NCBI GenBank assembly: GCA_024195585.1
Contig: SWBL01000003.1
Coordinates: 248,001-312,000, forward strand
Origin: Aureobasidium sp. EXF-3400
Taxonomy: Eukaryota > Ascomycota > Dothideomycetes > Dothideales > Saccotheciaceae
DNA length: 64,000 nt
Direction of reading: 5' to 3'
A program made the translations under genes and the position numbers. The first letter of the stretch is position 1, and every line of letters starts with the position of its first letter. Below the pieces are notes generated by a model. The model ran no database searches. It worked only from the letters and a program-made list of their open reading frames with translations, and was not told the DNA's origin. Below, one piece after another: positions 24,701 through 35,272 of the stretch.

Positions 24701-26375
24701 CGGCAGACGAAACAACAACACCGGTCGAGGCGACTGATGATTGAGTAACGTCTGATGAGAAAGTAGGCTGCACTTCATCAGAAGACTGGATGGCGGCACC
24801 TGTAGATGCGGCTACAGGAACGATGGTTTTCGTCTCGACAGCTCCAGTGAACTCGTCGCTAGATGCAGTCGTGTCGCTGTCAGTCGTCTGGGACGAAGAG
24901 GCCGAAGCAGTAGGAGTGACAGACTCGAGCACTACACCACCAGTAGAAGCAGGTCGCTGAGAGGATGCGGCGATACGAGAGGAAGTTGCAGCTGCGGTCG
25001 GCTCGACGGATTCGGAGACGGCTGCCCCGGTACTGCCAACAACAGGAGCATCGGTAGAATCTGCCGATCGGGTAGGTGTTACTGACTCGGTCACAACATC
25101 GCCAGTTGAACCGAGAGATGTCAGTGTGCCTTGAGCGGTAGGTGTGACCGACTCAACGACATTGATGCCGGTCGATCCAATGGACGATGATGGTGATGCA
25201 CTTCTGGAGGTCAACTGAACAGCATCCGGCGATGATTCTCTGGATGTTGGCTGCACGACCTCGGTAGGTACACCTCCAGTCGAGGCGACGGTCGAAGGTG
25301 TAGACTCAAGAGTCGAGGGTGCAGTTGGCTGTACGATTTCAGTAGGTACATCTCCGGTTGAGGCAACAGTTGAAGGTGCACTAGATTCGACGCTCTCATC
25401 GGTGGCCTGTGCAGTCGAGGCAGCCAACGATGAGGGAGTGGGCTGAATGACCACTGAAGGGAGACCACCAGTTGACGCGACTGAGGCTTCAGAAGAGGGA
25501 GCAGTCGGCTGAACGATCTCGGAGGGAACCTCTCCGGTGGAGGCGACGGAGGAAGCTTCGGGTGATTGAATACTCGAAGTAGTCTCGTCGGTAGATTCAG
25601 CGGATGATGTCTGCTGAACTTCAGTCGACGATGAGGAGATTGTGGGCTGAACGATCACTGAAGGAATACTGCCAGTAGAAGCAATCGAGGGGGCGGCCTC
25701 TGTAGAAGCTGCAACTGATGAAGGTGATGCGATAGTCGGTGTCACGGTCTCGCTTGCGATGCTACCAGTGGATGCGACAAAAGTGGCAGCAGTTGAGGAG
25801 GGCGCGGACGAAGGCTCCGTAGATGGCTGGTTCTCGGAACTGACAACATTCTCGGTCGATGATGAAGTCTCTTGAGATGTAGTCGGGTCGGGGGACGAAG
25901 TGGGAAGAATCGTGGTAGCGGGCGACGAGCCGGTGGATGCTACAAAGCCATCGTCGGTGCTGGAAGTAGTCGCAGAATCCTCGGGGTTAGAAGTGGTCAA
26001 ATCGCTGGTCGCAGCCGCTGCTGCGTCCAGCGCAGTAGAGGATGAAGGGGTCGAGAAGAAGTTTTGAGGTTCGAATGACGAGGTCGAAGAAGGATCCTGA
26101 GATTCGGAGAAGAGAGAAGAGAATGCTTGGAACCAAGATGGGTCCGAGGAAGAGGGTTCGGGTTCCGAGGTCGAAGTCGAAGACGTGGTAGAAGCACTGG
26201 TCGTGTTTTGCAGAGCGTTCTGTCTTTTCAGAGGGCGAGGAAAGTAGTATCGCATTTGTTGTCCTTCGGCGGCGCCTTGCTGAGGTGCGGGGGCAGCCTC
26301 GGCGGTGGTTAGCATAGGACCCTGGACAGACATGACTGCCAGGGCGGCAGCCCATACAGCAGAAGACGTCCTCAT
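21702..26375 (-). CDS. MSB2: MSB2-type signalling mucin
   Basis: 1,557 residues, uninterrupted. Msb2 is a plasma-membrane mucin feeding Cdc42/MAPK pathways for filamentation, surface sensing and, in pathogens, appressorium formation. A signal peptide (about 1-28, cleaved near AEAAPAP) is followed by more than 1,200 residues dominated by Ser, Thr and Ala, a highly O-glycosylated type of sequence. The first third holds about 15 degenerate repeats of the form ASTG..P.EIVQPT. The conserved juxtamembrane region at about 1290-1430 (TLIQVGFTYGLNYPFVVSTG, QIFQYLPAGLAYGLNV, LQPYDTTDSLHYITTLALVY) identifies the family. One transmembrane helix at about 1454-1478 precedes a basic tail of about 80 residues starting RRYKKKR. 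The antisense strand is open over long spans because Ser/Thr codons read without stops on the other strand. Confidence 0.9.
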   Translation of the reverse strand: MRTSSAVWAAALAVMSVQGPMLTTAEAAPAPQQGAAEGQQMRYYFPRPLKRQNALQNTTSASTTSSTSTSEPEPSSSDPSWFQAFSSLFSESQDPSSTSSFEPQNFFSTPSSSTALDAAAAATSDLTTSNPEDSATTSSTDDGFVASTGSSPATTILPTSSPDPTTSQETSSSTENVVSSENQPSTEPSSAPSSTAATFVASTGSIASETVTPTIASPSSVAASTEAAPSIASTGSIPSVIVQPTISSSSTEVQQTSSAESTDETTSSIQSPEASSVASTGEVPSEIVQPTAPSSEASVASTGGLPSVVIQPTPSSLAASTAQATDESVESSAPSTVASTGDVPTEIVQPTAPSTLESTPSTVASTGGVPTEVVQPTSRESSPDAVQLTSRSASPSSSIGSTGINVVESVTPTAQGTLTSLGSTGDVVTESVTPTRSADSTDAPVVGSTGAAVSESVEPTAAATSSRIAASSQRPASTGGVVLESVTPTASASSSQTTDSDTTASSDEFTGAVETKTIVPVAASTGAAIQSSDEVQPTFSSDVTQSSVASTGVVVSSADEIQPTSSPEITQSSVASTGVAVSSADEVQPTVITQETSSVASTGSMPEIVILPTPSSTSGPQSSDSSTEGGIIVGLSTFLNGGSSATSTVAPASATTGSESSTAAAVADQSDANNATVVSTASTDPFPLFATTTGDSTESLSTGATSVESSTTPIIPLPVSATATGIPDVLSSIVSSAQAALETDISSLASAESTGATQTSSDGPTATGILGGALSSIASSLNSELSSVVGIVTDSAVSSSLASDFSSLLSSASASLASGTTPSATATDASATSTGAAENTTEAIPGSVTDTSSFPTATSTDSTASVTGTSSLPIATSADSTTSGTSALASSQITASVTDSANATESAAITSATTDLVSSQTELSTTSTGLAASVTTSSAISSEATSDVSATSTGSDISSTIATTDALTTAPGTLISVPANSTLVSSAPGSSLSSATAIDSTIPESTATASPASSAESAAVSSETTISGTPAASGVAPSITSFTASTSGTLVVPVPVTTPPSSLLSSISSAQSSIASSVSASISSVESSLAASASQASSIASFTPNNATMTTSAVVGISTSIPLSSGTTLDLSSSTDISSATTTSDVSSFASSAASSDASTTITSSEATAASATAESSASASLSSATSTDDTIVPIGFASSTEASSPPLTSVVSTTPASPASTAASTSLAFEPSTSVAPTSIVPTGTNTYSTMPIDTSILYQPSETATTATASKASGIPSSMPRVIQPPGGMPSAPDNTTLIQVGFTYGLNYPFVVSTGGSANQIFQYLPAGLAYGLNVDAADVKMYALQPYDTTDSLHYITTLALVYVPSAAVNQLQLDLHTSVATMYNNPDASTKTLMSMINPAIPMIPGTNGKSNNQGYASNNPSGSGTTSDSNGAPLGGDSSSSSPVNGTSVGIGVGAVAGAAVYAAAMVYVARRYKKKRASHARSNSVPYTDERGEMSQRNSAANYFMSGGRGRVTPASGRGSRQSGSSANGRSVREQGISAPVLAGNSLGWN
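22180..22510 (-). other. Conserved juxtamembrane domain of the mucin
   Basis: This non-repetitive block encodes the part of Msb2 that is conserved between ascomycetes. It lies just outside the membrane, where cleavage occurs in yeast Msb2 (established for yeast, not shown here). It is the best segment for orthology searches because the repeats diverge quickly. Confidence 0.65.
24560..25980 (-). repeat. Degenerate coding repeat array, about 15 copies of an ASTG...QPT unit
   Basis: Within the mucin, units of roughly 22-40 residues begin with VASTG or a variant (IASTG, IGSTG, LGSTG, VGSTG, PASTG). After a few residues comes a hydrophobic-Thr-Pro element such as EIVQPT, ESVTPT or DEVQPT, then a variable Ser/Thr spacer. 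At DNA level the copies have diverged, except for two adjacent near-identical ones around 24640-24740 (VASTG followed by VSSADE.QPT), which look like a recent duplication. Confidence 0.8.
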
Positions 26376-29147
26376 GTTTGGCTGTGGTTAGCTGTCGATT
26401 GGAATAAGTCGCGACAAGCAGTGATCTGCAAGCAGTATGACTTGTGTAAGAAGCGCGTGTTTAAACGAGTGGACTTGACAATAGTCAAAAAGGGAGAATA
26501 TTCTGCAGACGTCCTGTCAGCACCGGGCTGCTATGCAAGGGGCCAGGGTGTCGCGGAGCCGGATGAGACTTACAAGATATTGGACAAGACCAGGCAAACG
26601 GCCGTGGTGTTTTGGCAACAAGAGGATAGAGGAGACGTGAAGATGAAGGTGTCTGAAACACTAGAACATCGTTTTCTCTCAAGCCAATCGTGATGAAATG
26701 AGTGTAAGGGGTCGGCGTTGGCAGACAAAGAGGCGGCGTGGCGGGAAACAACGATGTGTCAACGGTCACGACGGCGCGCTCGTCAACAAAGAAGGAATCG
26801 ACGGTGCCGACAAAGAAAGCAAGAGCGACCAACAAGGCACAATGTGATGTCCTGAAGTGGTGGAAATTATGCGCACCGTGATGCAAGACGACGGCAAGGG
26901 CTGATGGACAATACCGCTGTGCGAGAAGGAAAAGAGAAAGGATGAATGGAAGGTGTGAATGAGTGAAAGGATGATCAAACACAAGGTTGACGACTTGATC
27001 GACCGCAATATTAGACGAGGATAATCAAAAGGCCAGCGATGGTTGATTAAGCGAAGGTGATGCGAATCGCAAAAGAGAAAGTATGTAGGTCAGGACTGAG
27101 GAAGGAAACAAGAGCGCTGGAGGGGCTGCGAGGCCGTTGTCGAGTAGCGCTGAAAAGGGGGAAAGAGTCGAAAGGTCAACGGGCAGTCGTGCGCGCGCGT
27201 TGGTTGAAGAAGCTCGCAATGCACAGTAGTATGGGACCGTCGAAGAGGTACCTAGGAAATGATGGTGCGGCAGCGGACGACGTCGAGACTCGAAAAAGAT
27301 GCGAAAGAGGTAGGGGAACAAGAGATTGCGCTTCCGGCTGCGGCTGCCAGAACTCTCCGACTGTCGATATTTTCCCCGAATGATCAAACCTCCGCGAGAC
27401 TAATGGAAGCCACACCAATCATGGCACCCTCTTCGCGCTCAAAATAGCTTCCATGTCTGGACATGCATCTCCTGGTTCTCCATCTCGTTCAACATCCTTC
27501 TATGCCTCGACATCTGATACAGCCGCGCGCCTGTGTGCCCTTGGCCACAGAGAGCATTCACATCACGACGACGGCCTCGTTTGTCATCACAGCGGTGACA
27601 GTCTCTACAACCGAGACGCGTGGGCAAGAATCAGTAGATCTCCCGCCATGCAATCCCCGTTTGATACACATTAGCGTACTGACAAGTCTCCACTTCTCCA
27701 AGCCCTTGCAAGCCACACGATCAAGCCGAGACGAAACCAAGCCGTTTCCATGTTAGCATCTCCATGCTCTCTTACCGTAGCCAACGCTTGTCCTGGGGTC
27801 TCCTGCGCCAATTCGAAATTAAAGGTCTGTTCCAGCTCAATCTGTTTGTTCACTTTGTTGATCCAGGGGATCAGCTCCCAAGAATGACCCAGATCTTGGT
27901 TTATCAACATCGGTTCCTAGCACAGGTACAGTACCACAGGTCTACAATGTCTTCCCATGTGTGTTTTGCTGAACGAGATTTTGTATGACGACTTTGCAGT
28001 GGTTCTGTGTTGCTTTCTGACCCTGCAGTTCGGCGGGCGCACTAAGTTGGCATGAAACAGCCCGCGCCACAGTCGACCAAACCGCCTTTTGAACCGGTAG
28101 CCAAAGCTGCAAGAAGGTTTCGAAATTCAGTATTACTTTGAGTCTTCAGCCTCCACCAAAAATCAGCCATGACGCCTATCTGGATGCTTTCAGCGTCATG
28201 AATAAGTCAAAACAATCCAATATCAACCCTGGACTTGAGTCGTCAGACTGGGGCTTGATACTCCGTATTCTTTCGACACAGTCGGGATGGTGTTACATGA
28301 TGCTTGGTGCCGCTGTCCGCAGACGTCAACATGGCAACAGAATGCGATGTAACAGGACAACAGGAACAGACCTATGGCATTTGCCATCAACACCCCTGTT
28401 CTCGTGCGCGATACATGTCGTCTCGTGGCAATGCCGTGCTATTTCAACTGTGCTGTTGACCAAGAATCAAGTCGCACAGGTTCGACAGGTTGAGAGAAGA
28501 ATATGCTCCATGGCGTAGGTGGTTTGCTCTGCAATGATAATGTTGGACTCATCACAGATCTGACTTTCGCCCCGGGTGAAGAATGTCGCGACAATCGAGA
28601 TATAGACGTGGTGCAACTCACGTATCTCGAGAGGCAGCTCGAAAGGACATGCTCAACTTTCAAGAAGTTCCGCATGAACAACCCTCGGGTAGCCTTCAGC
28701 GGAGTTCATGTTGGGGGGACGACCCTGGTCGTGAGTCGCAAAATACGCAAAACCAAGTACAGCATCTCGAGCATGCATGCAATACAGTTGATGAGTTCTT
28801 ATTGAACTACATTGGTGTGTTGTCATGCGCGACCCTCAGTTCGATCACAATTGCGGTGGTTGTTGATTTTTGGTTGTTCATCAGGTTGAAAGAGATGTCA
28901 TAAAGAAACTTATTGGTAATGGACCACACGGCGATGGACAGAGGCGAGTCACCAAACGAAGTCCAGCAAGTAGACGAGAATGGCCGAGCAATTGGAAGAG
29001 TCATGTTAGTGGAAGTAAATGGACATCAAGGTGTTTGACATGTTCTTGGCTAGAGACGTTTCCCCAGAAGGGGCGGGTCGTGGAAAACGCAGCAAGCCTG
29101 CGCCATCCCAGTCGACAGTCAATCCAGGGGACCATCAAATATCGACA
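26376..29147. other. 2.77-kb region without a confident gene
   Basis: This is the divergent upstream region of the mucin (minus) and MCD4 (plus). From about 26500 to 27350 the plus strand is purine-rich, so on the mucin's strand it is a long CT-rich tract compatible with a long promoter or 5' UTR. Between 27500 and 29050 there are several short frames on both strands. One minus-strand pair can be joined by a good intron (listed separately), and a 106-codon plus-strand frame at 28583-28903 ends in a hydrophobic stretch. None resembles a known protein. Confidence 0.5.
27558..27910 (-). CDS. Candidate small spliced gene, weak
   Basis: Two minus-strand frames, 27910..27776 (45 codons, MLINQDLGHSWELIPWINK...) and 27704..27558 (48 codons plus stop), join in phase 0. 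The 71-nt intron between them has a GTAAGA donor, a GCTAAC branch-like element and an AAG acceptor. The joined product of 93 residues has no signal peptide or known motif. The splice signals are the only support, and it could equally be chance sequence or a non-coding transcript in the mucin promoter. Confidence 0.25.
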
Positions 29148-32100
29148 ATGGCTCGAATGGGGAGGTTAGGCTTTCTCGCCGTGGCGGTAGCCTTTCATCT
29201 CATCTATGCCTACTCGATCTTTGACATATACTTTGTCAGTCCGATTGTCAGTGGCATGCGCGAGTACAGCGTAGCACATCGACAAGAAGCTCCAGCAAAA
29301 CGACTCGTACTATTTGTTGGTATGTCTAGACGAGCATTCTTGTCGCAGATTAACCCAAGATTGACACGACTGCAATAGGCGACGGACTGCGAGCAGACAA
29401 GGCTTTCCAATTCTTCCCCGACCCTTCCCCTGGCGCCGAACAGGAGGCCGACTGGCAAGAACCGCGTCCGCTTGCTCCTTTCCTTCGATCGCGCGTCCTC
29501 GAGCATGGCACATTCGGCGTGTCGCATACCCGAGTCCCTACCGAGTCCCGACCTGGTCACGTCGCCTTGATCGCCGGCTTGTATGAAGATGTCTCGGCTG
29601 TCACTACTGGCTGGAAGCTGAACCCCGTCCACTTCGACAGCGTCTTCAATCGCAGTCGTCATACCTGGAGCTGGGGCAGTCCTGATATCTTGCCCATGTT
29701 CCAAGAGGGTGCAATCCCTGGTCGCGTCGATGCCGACATGTATGGTGCTGAAGAGGAGGACTTTAGCAAGGACGCTACGCACTTGGACACCTGGGTCTTT
29801 GACAGAGTAGAAGAACTGTTTGCACGCGCCGCTCAGGACCCAGAGCTGAATGCACAACTAAGACAGGATAAGAATGTCTTCTTCTTGCACCTCTTAGGTC
29901 TGGATACCACTGGTCACTCGTACCGCCCCTACTCTCGCGAGTATCTGCACAACATCAAAGTCGTCGATGAGGGCGTGCAAAAGATTACTGCCTTGATTGA
30001 CAAATTCTACGCCGACGACAAGACAGCTTACGTCTTCACTGCCGATCACGGCATGAGCGATTGGGGAAGTCATGGCGACGGACATCCAGACAACACCAGG
30101 ACACCTCTGATTGCATGGGGCTCTGGAGTCGCCAAACCTGTTACCGTGTCTGCTGGTGTCGCTCCCGGTCATGAGGATGGCTTTTCGTCTGATTGGCACC
30201 TCGACCACGTCCAACGCAACGACGTTGCTCAAGCAGACATTGCTACACTCATGGCATACCTTGCTGGTCTTGCCTTTCCAGTCAACTCGGTAGGTGAGCT
30301 ACCCTTGGCCTTCTTATCGGCCGACCAGCAGACCAAGGCTCAAGCAATGTTGGTGAATGCCCAAGAAATTTTGGAAATGTACCGCATCAAAGAACACCAG
30401 AAGAAGAACACCGTGCTTCGCTATAAACCTTTCCCAGGCTTCGCCGACGACCAGCACTCTCCAGACCATCGCATCAACACCATCGAGAAGTCCATAAGCC
30501 AAGGTCACTTTGAGCAGGCAATCCAAGACTCGGATGCTCTTATGAAGATGGGCTTGCAAGGTTTGAGGTATCTACAGACCTACGATTGGCTCTTTCTGCG
30601 TGCTCTGGTGACATTGGGCTACCTGGGCTGGATGGCTTTTGCACTTACGTTTGCCTTGGATCAGCATGTCTTTGACGGCAAGATTGATGCAACCCGATCT
30701 ACCACGACTACGACATTATTTTCCAGCATCTTTGTCGCGCTTCTTGCGTTTTTGCTCGTCCAGTCTTCTCCATGGACGTACTACGCGTATGCAATTTTCC
30801 CCGTCATGTTTTGGGAAGAGGTGTTCGCTCGTCGTGAGGCACTCTCAAGAGCCAAGGCCATGTTCTTCCAGCAACTGTCTAGCAAGGATATGCTGGCTCT
30901 GGGGCTCAATCTGCTCGTCTTTGTTGGTATTCTCGAGATCATGGTCCAGAGTTACTACCACAGAGAGATGTACACACTCTGCTACATCTTGGCCATCTTT
31001 TGGCCTGCCTCTTACGGATTCGAATTTTTGCGTCAGAATCGGGTCGTCTGTGCTACATGGGCAGTGGCGTGTGCTTCCATGAGTGTATTTACAGTTTTGC
31101 CTGCCATCAAGGTCGAGGATACTGGACTGATACTGATGGGTGGTGCACTCATGCTCTTGACTGGTGTCCTGTACATTGCTTTTGAGAAGAGCTTACTCGT
31201 TCCAGCAACATCGAGCCAGAACGGGCTCGCTGCGCCGAAAGTCGACCAGGTCTCTAGAATTCTAACCGGCGTACAAATCGGACTTATTGCATTGGCCATG
31301 GTTGTCACTCGTTCTAGTGTCGCCTCATTGCAGGCAAAGGCTGGTTTACCACTAGGTGCGCAGGTTACTGGCTGGGTGGTGCTGGTGTCGTCTCTAGTCT
31401 TGCCCTTTGCCCACTCGTTCTCGCCCAACAACCACTATCTTCATCGATTAGTGGTCATCTTCCTCGCATTTGCACCTATGTTCATTATCCTCACCATCAG
31501 TTACGAGGGTCTCTTCTACTTTGCATTCAGCTGTACCCTGATCACCTGGGTCAGACTTGAGCACCGCGTCTATCGCTCTTTCACCACGCGCGCAAGCCCC
31601 GTGTCCGCTGTCGAATCGTCGGCATCCACAGATCGAGTGACTGCACCCGAAAAGCACGAATACCGCTCCCTGACCTTGGCCGATGCACGCATCGCCCTCT
31701 TCTTCCTATACTTGCTACAATCCGCCTTCTTCAGCACTGGAAACATCGCTTCGATATCTTCCTTCAGTCTGGATGCCGTGGCTCGCCTCATTCCCGTCTT
31801 CGATCCCTTTTCCCAGGGTGCACTGCTCATCATGAAAATCTTTGCACCTTTTGCTCTTGTATCGGCAAACCTGGGTCTGTTGACTCGTCGTCTCAGACTC
31901 AAGTCTGGCGCTTTGTTTGCACTGGTCATGGCGATTGGAGATTGGTTGACGCTGAGATTCTTCTGGAGTGTGCGTGACGAAGGCAGTTGGCTCGAGATTG
32001 GCGAGAGCATCAGTGTCTTTGTCATTGCTAGTGCACTCTGCGTCTTTGTTGCTGGCCTTGAAATGGTTAGTGAGGCCTTTGTTCGTGGCATTGAGTTTGA

Positions 32101-32161
32101 TGACGAGACTGAGATCGTCCCGGTGAGCAATGGCAAGATCAATGGTGTCAAGGCCGAATAA
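29148..32161 (+). CDS. MCD4: GPI ethanolamine phosphate transferase 1 (MCD4/PIG-N)
   Basis: 984 residues in two exons, 29148..29319 and 29379..32161. It is an ER multi-pass enzyme that adds phosphoethanolamine to the first mannose of GPI precursors, needed for GPI-anchored cell-wall proteins. After one N-terminal hydrophobic segment (LGFLAVAVAFHLIYAYSIFD) comes the luminal alkaline-phosphatase-like domain: VGDGLRADK at the exon junction, THTRVPTESRPGH-type substrate loop (here SHTRVPTESRPGH), LGLDTTGHSYRPYS and TADHGMSDWGSHGDG hold the metal ligands. The C-terminal half has about a dozen membrane segments. The chosen ATG gives MARMGRLGFLA, matching the usual family start. An upstream in-frame ATG at 29019 would add 43 residues and is less likely. 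Confidence 0.95.
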
Positions 32162-32451
32162 AACAACAGGCATGCTCGACATGAAATGTCCAGATTATAG
32201 ACCATATGTACATCAATGTAATTCCTCCATGTGAAAACTCTCGAGAAATTATTTGTGATCGTTTTGATTTCATTATATAGAGAGAGCTATCGAGGTCGTT
32301 GTCCAAGCAGTTTTGGAAGAAAGAATTTACAGTAAAAAGGGAGGCATGCCATCAACTTTGAGCATAATTTGAAACAGAAAGGGGGTATTATCAGCATAAA
32401 AGAAAAGCCAGCAACGCCATGAGATACTTCTCGAGAAGGAGAAGATTGTGC

Positions 32452-33533
32452 TTATTGGTAAGCAGGAGGAGTGCCACCGCCGTGATAGACACCAGCGCCA
32501 GCAGCACCAGAACCTTCTCTCATAACATCAAGTGTTTGAGGGAAGTAAGGCTCGACACCCCAGTTGCGGAGGTAGGCGCCGGTCTTTTCGATACGCTTGA
32601 TCTCTCTGGCGACACCCCAGCCTTCACCCTCTTCTCTGAAACGGCCGCGCACGATGTCGACCATGGCTTCATCGAGGCGGGAATAGAAGGATCTGCGCTC
32701 ACGCAAGTCCTCTTCGTCGCCGTTCTCGAGACCACCGTGAGAGTTGAGGTTACCGCCCAATTTGAGCAGCAGGTCAAAGGCATACTTGGGGCCTGATGGG
32801 AGAGCAGCCAGACGACTGATATCGGGGAGGAACTTGAGCATGCAGGCGCTGAAGGAGGGAGTGGGCAACGAGTCGTTGAGATCGTCCTGAAGACGGTGCA
32901 GGTCAAAGTTGACGATGGTAATCTTGCGGTCGAGCTGAGCGTTCAAGGTTGAGGCTGCGGCGGTTGGGTTGTGCGGATTGGATGCATCCATTTGTTGAGC
33001 AATGCTTGGGGGCACGTCTGGGAATAGTTAGCAAAGGCGCACACAATGCAGAGTGGAAGTGTAAGCATACCAGGTCTCAAGCCACGCTTGTCAATCCATG
33101 CATGAACTTCTCTTCTCTGAGCTTCCAGCTGCTCGATCCAGGCCTTGAGATCGGCGACCTCGTTCTCGAGCTCCTCGACGCGATTGGTGTAGGGACGCAC
33201 AGCTTCGTTAAAGGCACGCGTCAGGAGGTCGGGCATGGCCTCAGGCTGAGGTGCAGAGACGGATGCAGGCTTTGCAGGGCCGAAGCCATTGGACATCTGA
33301 GGGCCTTGTCGAGACATGGGAGGTGCATTGAAGTTGTCGATGGATTGTGGCTGTTGTTGGGCAAACATTGCACCGTCGTTGAGGGATGCAGATTTTGTGG
33401 GAGGGCCGCGCGCCGAGTCTGGACGGTTGTCGTAGTCGTCGTCGTAGGCGTTCTTGTTGTCGTGCGACGAGTAGTTTGTGTCAATGTAGCTCTGCGAATT
33501 GCTGCGAGAGCGCGAGAGGCGCTTGAAGAACAT
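32452..33533 (-). CDS. Hypothetical coiled-coil protein, unrecognised
   Basis: 342 residues in two exons, 33533..33071 and 33017..32452; the intron has GTATGC and a GCTAAC branch site, and its phase 1 junction reads RGLRPDVPPSIAQQ. Residues 1-105 are disordered and Ser/Asn/Asp-rich, starting with a basic MFFKRLSRSRSNS. Residues 110-150 form a likely coiled coil (RVEELENEVADLKAWIEQLE). The C-terminal 180 residues look globular and helical (LNAQLDRKITIVNFDLHRL, FDLLLKLGGNLNSHGG). It ends in Gly/Pro-rich sequence. There are no membrane or catalytic motifs and I do not recognise the family. Confidence 0.72.
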
Positions 33534-34163
33534 TGTCGGCGGTTGGAGGGTGAGAGGAATTAAAACAAACGGCGGCGTGTGATAAGTGCAGGAACAAACA
33601 GGAAGGCGGAATAGATAGTTAACAACCAAGCAGTAGTGGCTTTTCAAAGCGAGGTGGTTGGTCAGATGGTGCAGATTGTCATGGGGGGTGGTGCCGCCAG
33701 AAAACACGCAGGCTGGGAAGGACAGACGCTACCTTATACACCTACTCTCCGTACTCAATCTACTGCGCGGTGCACAGGTGTTTATTCATTACGATGCGCT
33801 GGTCACACACAACAAACGCTTGCAGCATGCTTCCTGCACTGAAAGATGGATTCGCGTTGTGCTATCCTCGTTGTCGGCCTGCCGTTCAGCGTCTTCTCCA
33901 CTCTTTTCCGCACCGTTGCTCGGGGAGCCAATCGTCCAAGCGTCCATACATCCCAGCCACCCGCATCTATCTTGACCATCATCACTTTACTAGTCTGTCT
34001 TGGTTCTTGTTATATTCGGAGCACCCAGCCATGCGTGATAGCGAGAACCTGGTCTATAAACCTGGTTGCCAATCGACGCACGCCTGCCCAACTAACATCT
34101 GCCGGCCAAGCTGATCCTTCCAACAAGATAATCACACCATTGTCTCTCTGCCATGATTCCGTG
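33534..34163. other. Intergenic, 630 bp
   Basis: Promoter side of the coiled-coil gene and 3' side of the methyltransferase gene. Short plus-strand frames (33846-34409 and others) overlap the methyltransferase antisense and show nothing recognisable. Confidence 0.5.
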
Positions 34164-35092
34164 TCAAAGTCCTTCTTGCTTCGCGCGTCGCAGGATGGCA
34201 ATGGTGAGCCACTTCTTGCGCTCCGTGACGTTCTCTCTTCCTCCGTCCTTCTCCTTGACCCATTCTCTTCTGGTGCCTTCGGCGTCTTCTTCGTAGATGT
34301 CCTGAACTTCGAGCCCCTTCTCCACAGCTACGTCGAAGAAGGCAGCCAGCTTCGCTCGACCAGTGTGGAATCCTGCCATTGCAAGTACCTGAGAGTCTGG
34401 ATCGTCTGACAGGAAGTGAAGCATCGATAGTGCCAGGTTCTCATGCTGCCATGGCATCCAAAAGCAGTCTGCCGCCAGTACTCGACTGAACTTGCGACCA
34501 TGTACTTTGGCAAACTCATCATCGAAGACGCCCCATGCATGACCTTCTACTCTTGCTTTGGATGCAAGCTCTTCCGGTACGTTTTGCTTGACATTGCGTT
34601 TGATATTGTCGAGCACAACTTTTGCGGGATAGTCGGAAAGGTAGACGTCGCTGGCGCCAGCAAGAGTACTGACAATGCCGACGAGTCCCACGCCTGCCGT
34701 ATATAGTCCATCAGTCCTTGCTCTTGTTTTGTATGTGTCTTTCAGCCCGCACCTGCACCGAGTTCAAGCACATTGTGTCCCTTCACACTCCACTGTTTCT
34801 CTTCCTCGTCGTTCAGTAGTCGTTGCCCACTGATTCTCTCGGCCATCAAGATGCCGGCATTCCAGAGATAATGACTGAATAGGGTTCTTTCTTCCTCGCC
34901 ATTCGGGTCGGCGGTGGTCAATGAGATCTCGCCAAAGCGCTCGCTCTTGTAGACGATGATGGAGCCTGGATCGCCATGTTGATTGCGTAGGTCGTCGGTG
35001 AACAAGAAGCCAGGTGCTGATGCGAAAATGTCTTCGGGCGAGTCTTCTTCGGTGAGTGGTATTTCTCGAATGAGCTCTGTGAGGCTGTGCAT
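34164..35092 (-). CDS. EFM7: EFM7/NNT1-type protein N-terminal and lysine methyltransferase
   Basis: 289 residues in two exons, 35092..34753 and 34693..34164; the intron has a GTGCGG donor. Yeast Efm7 (first named Nnt1) methylates the N-terminal glycine and Lys3 of eEF1A. The N-terminal DIFASAPGFLFTDD and SHYLWNAGILMAERI are typical of the seven-beta-strand METTL21-like family. The SAM-binding motif LELGAGVGLVGIV is formed only after splicing. DCFWMPWQHENLALSML lies in the post-II region. The start is the first ATG giving MHSLTELIREIPLTEE; the open frame extends upstream without homology. The family is secure; the eEF1A substrate is transferred from the yeast enzyme. Confidence 0.85.
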
Positions 35093-35272
35093 GGTGGTAG
35101 AGTGCAGAGAGAGCGTCTTCTTGGATGCGAATGTTTGACTTTCCCACCACCGCCGATCCGCTCGTCCCTCGAAGCCCCGCAATCAATGACGCCTCGGCTC
35201 TTGAATGGTCGATAGATAGATATATACCTTCTGCTACTCGTACTCTACTCTTATCGTCACTCTACATCCACA
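35093..35272. promoter_or_regulatory. Short bidirectional promoter, 180 bp
   Basis: It separates the divergent start codons of the methyltransferase and the GST. A TATA-like element (GATATATACC) at about 35218-35227 is positioned for the GST. With so little room, the two genes probably share regulatory sites (inference). Confidence 0.55.

Noticed and set aside
28479..28490. GGTTCGA-like T-loop motifs suggesting a tRNA here and elsewhere (1770, 26068, 56898)
   Set aside because: None is followed by the paired stem or preceded by a D-arm/A-box at the right distance; several lie in coding exons.
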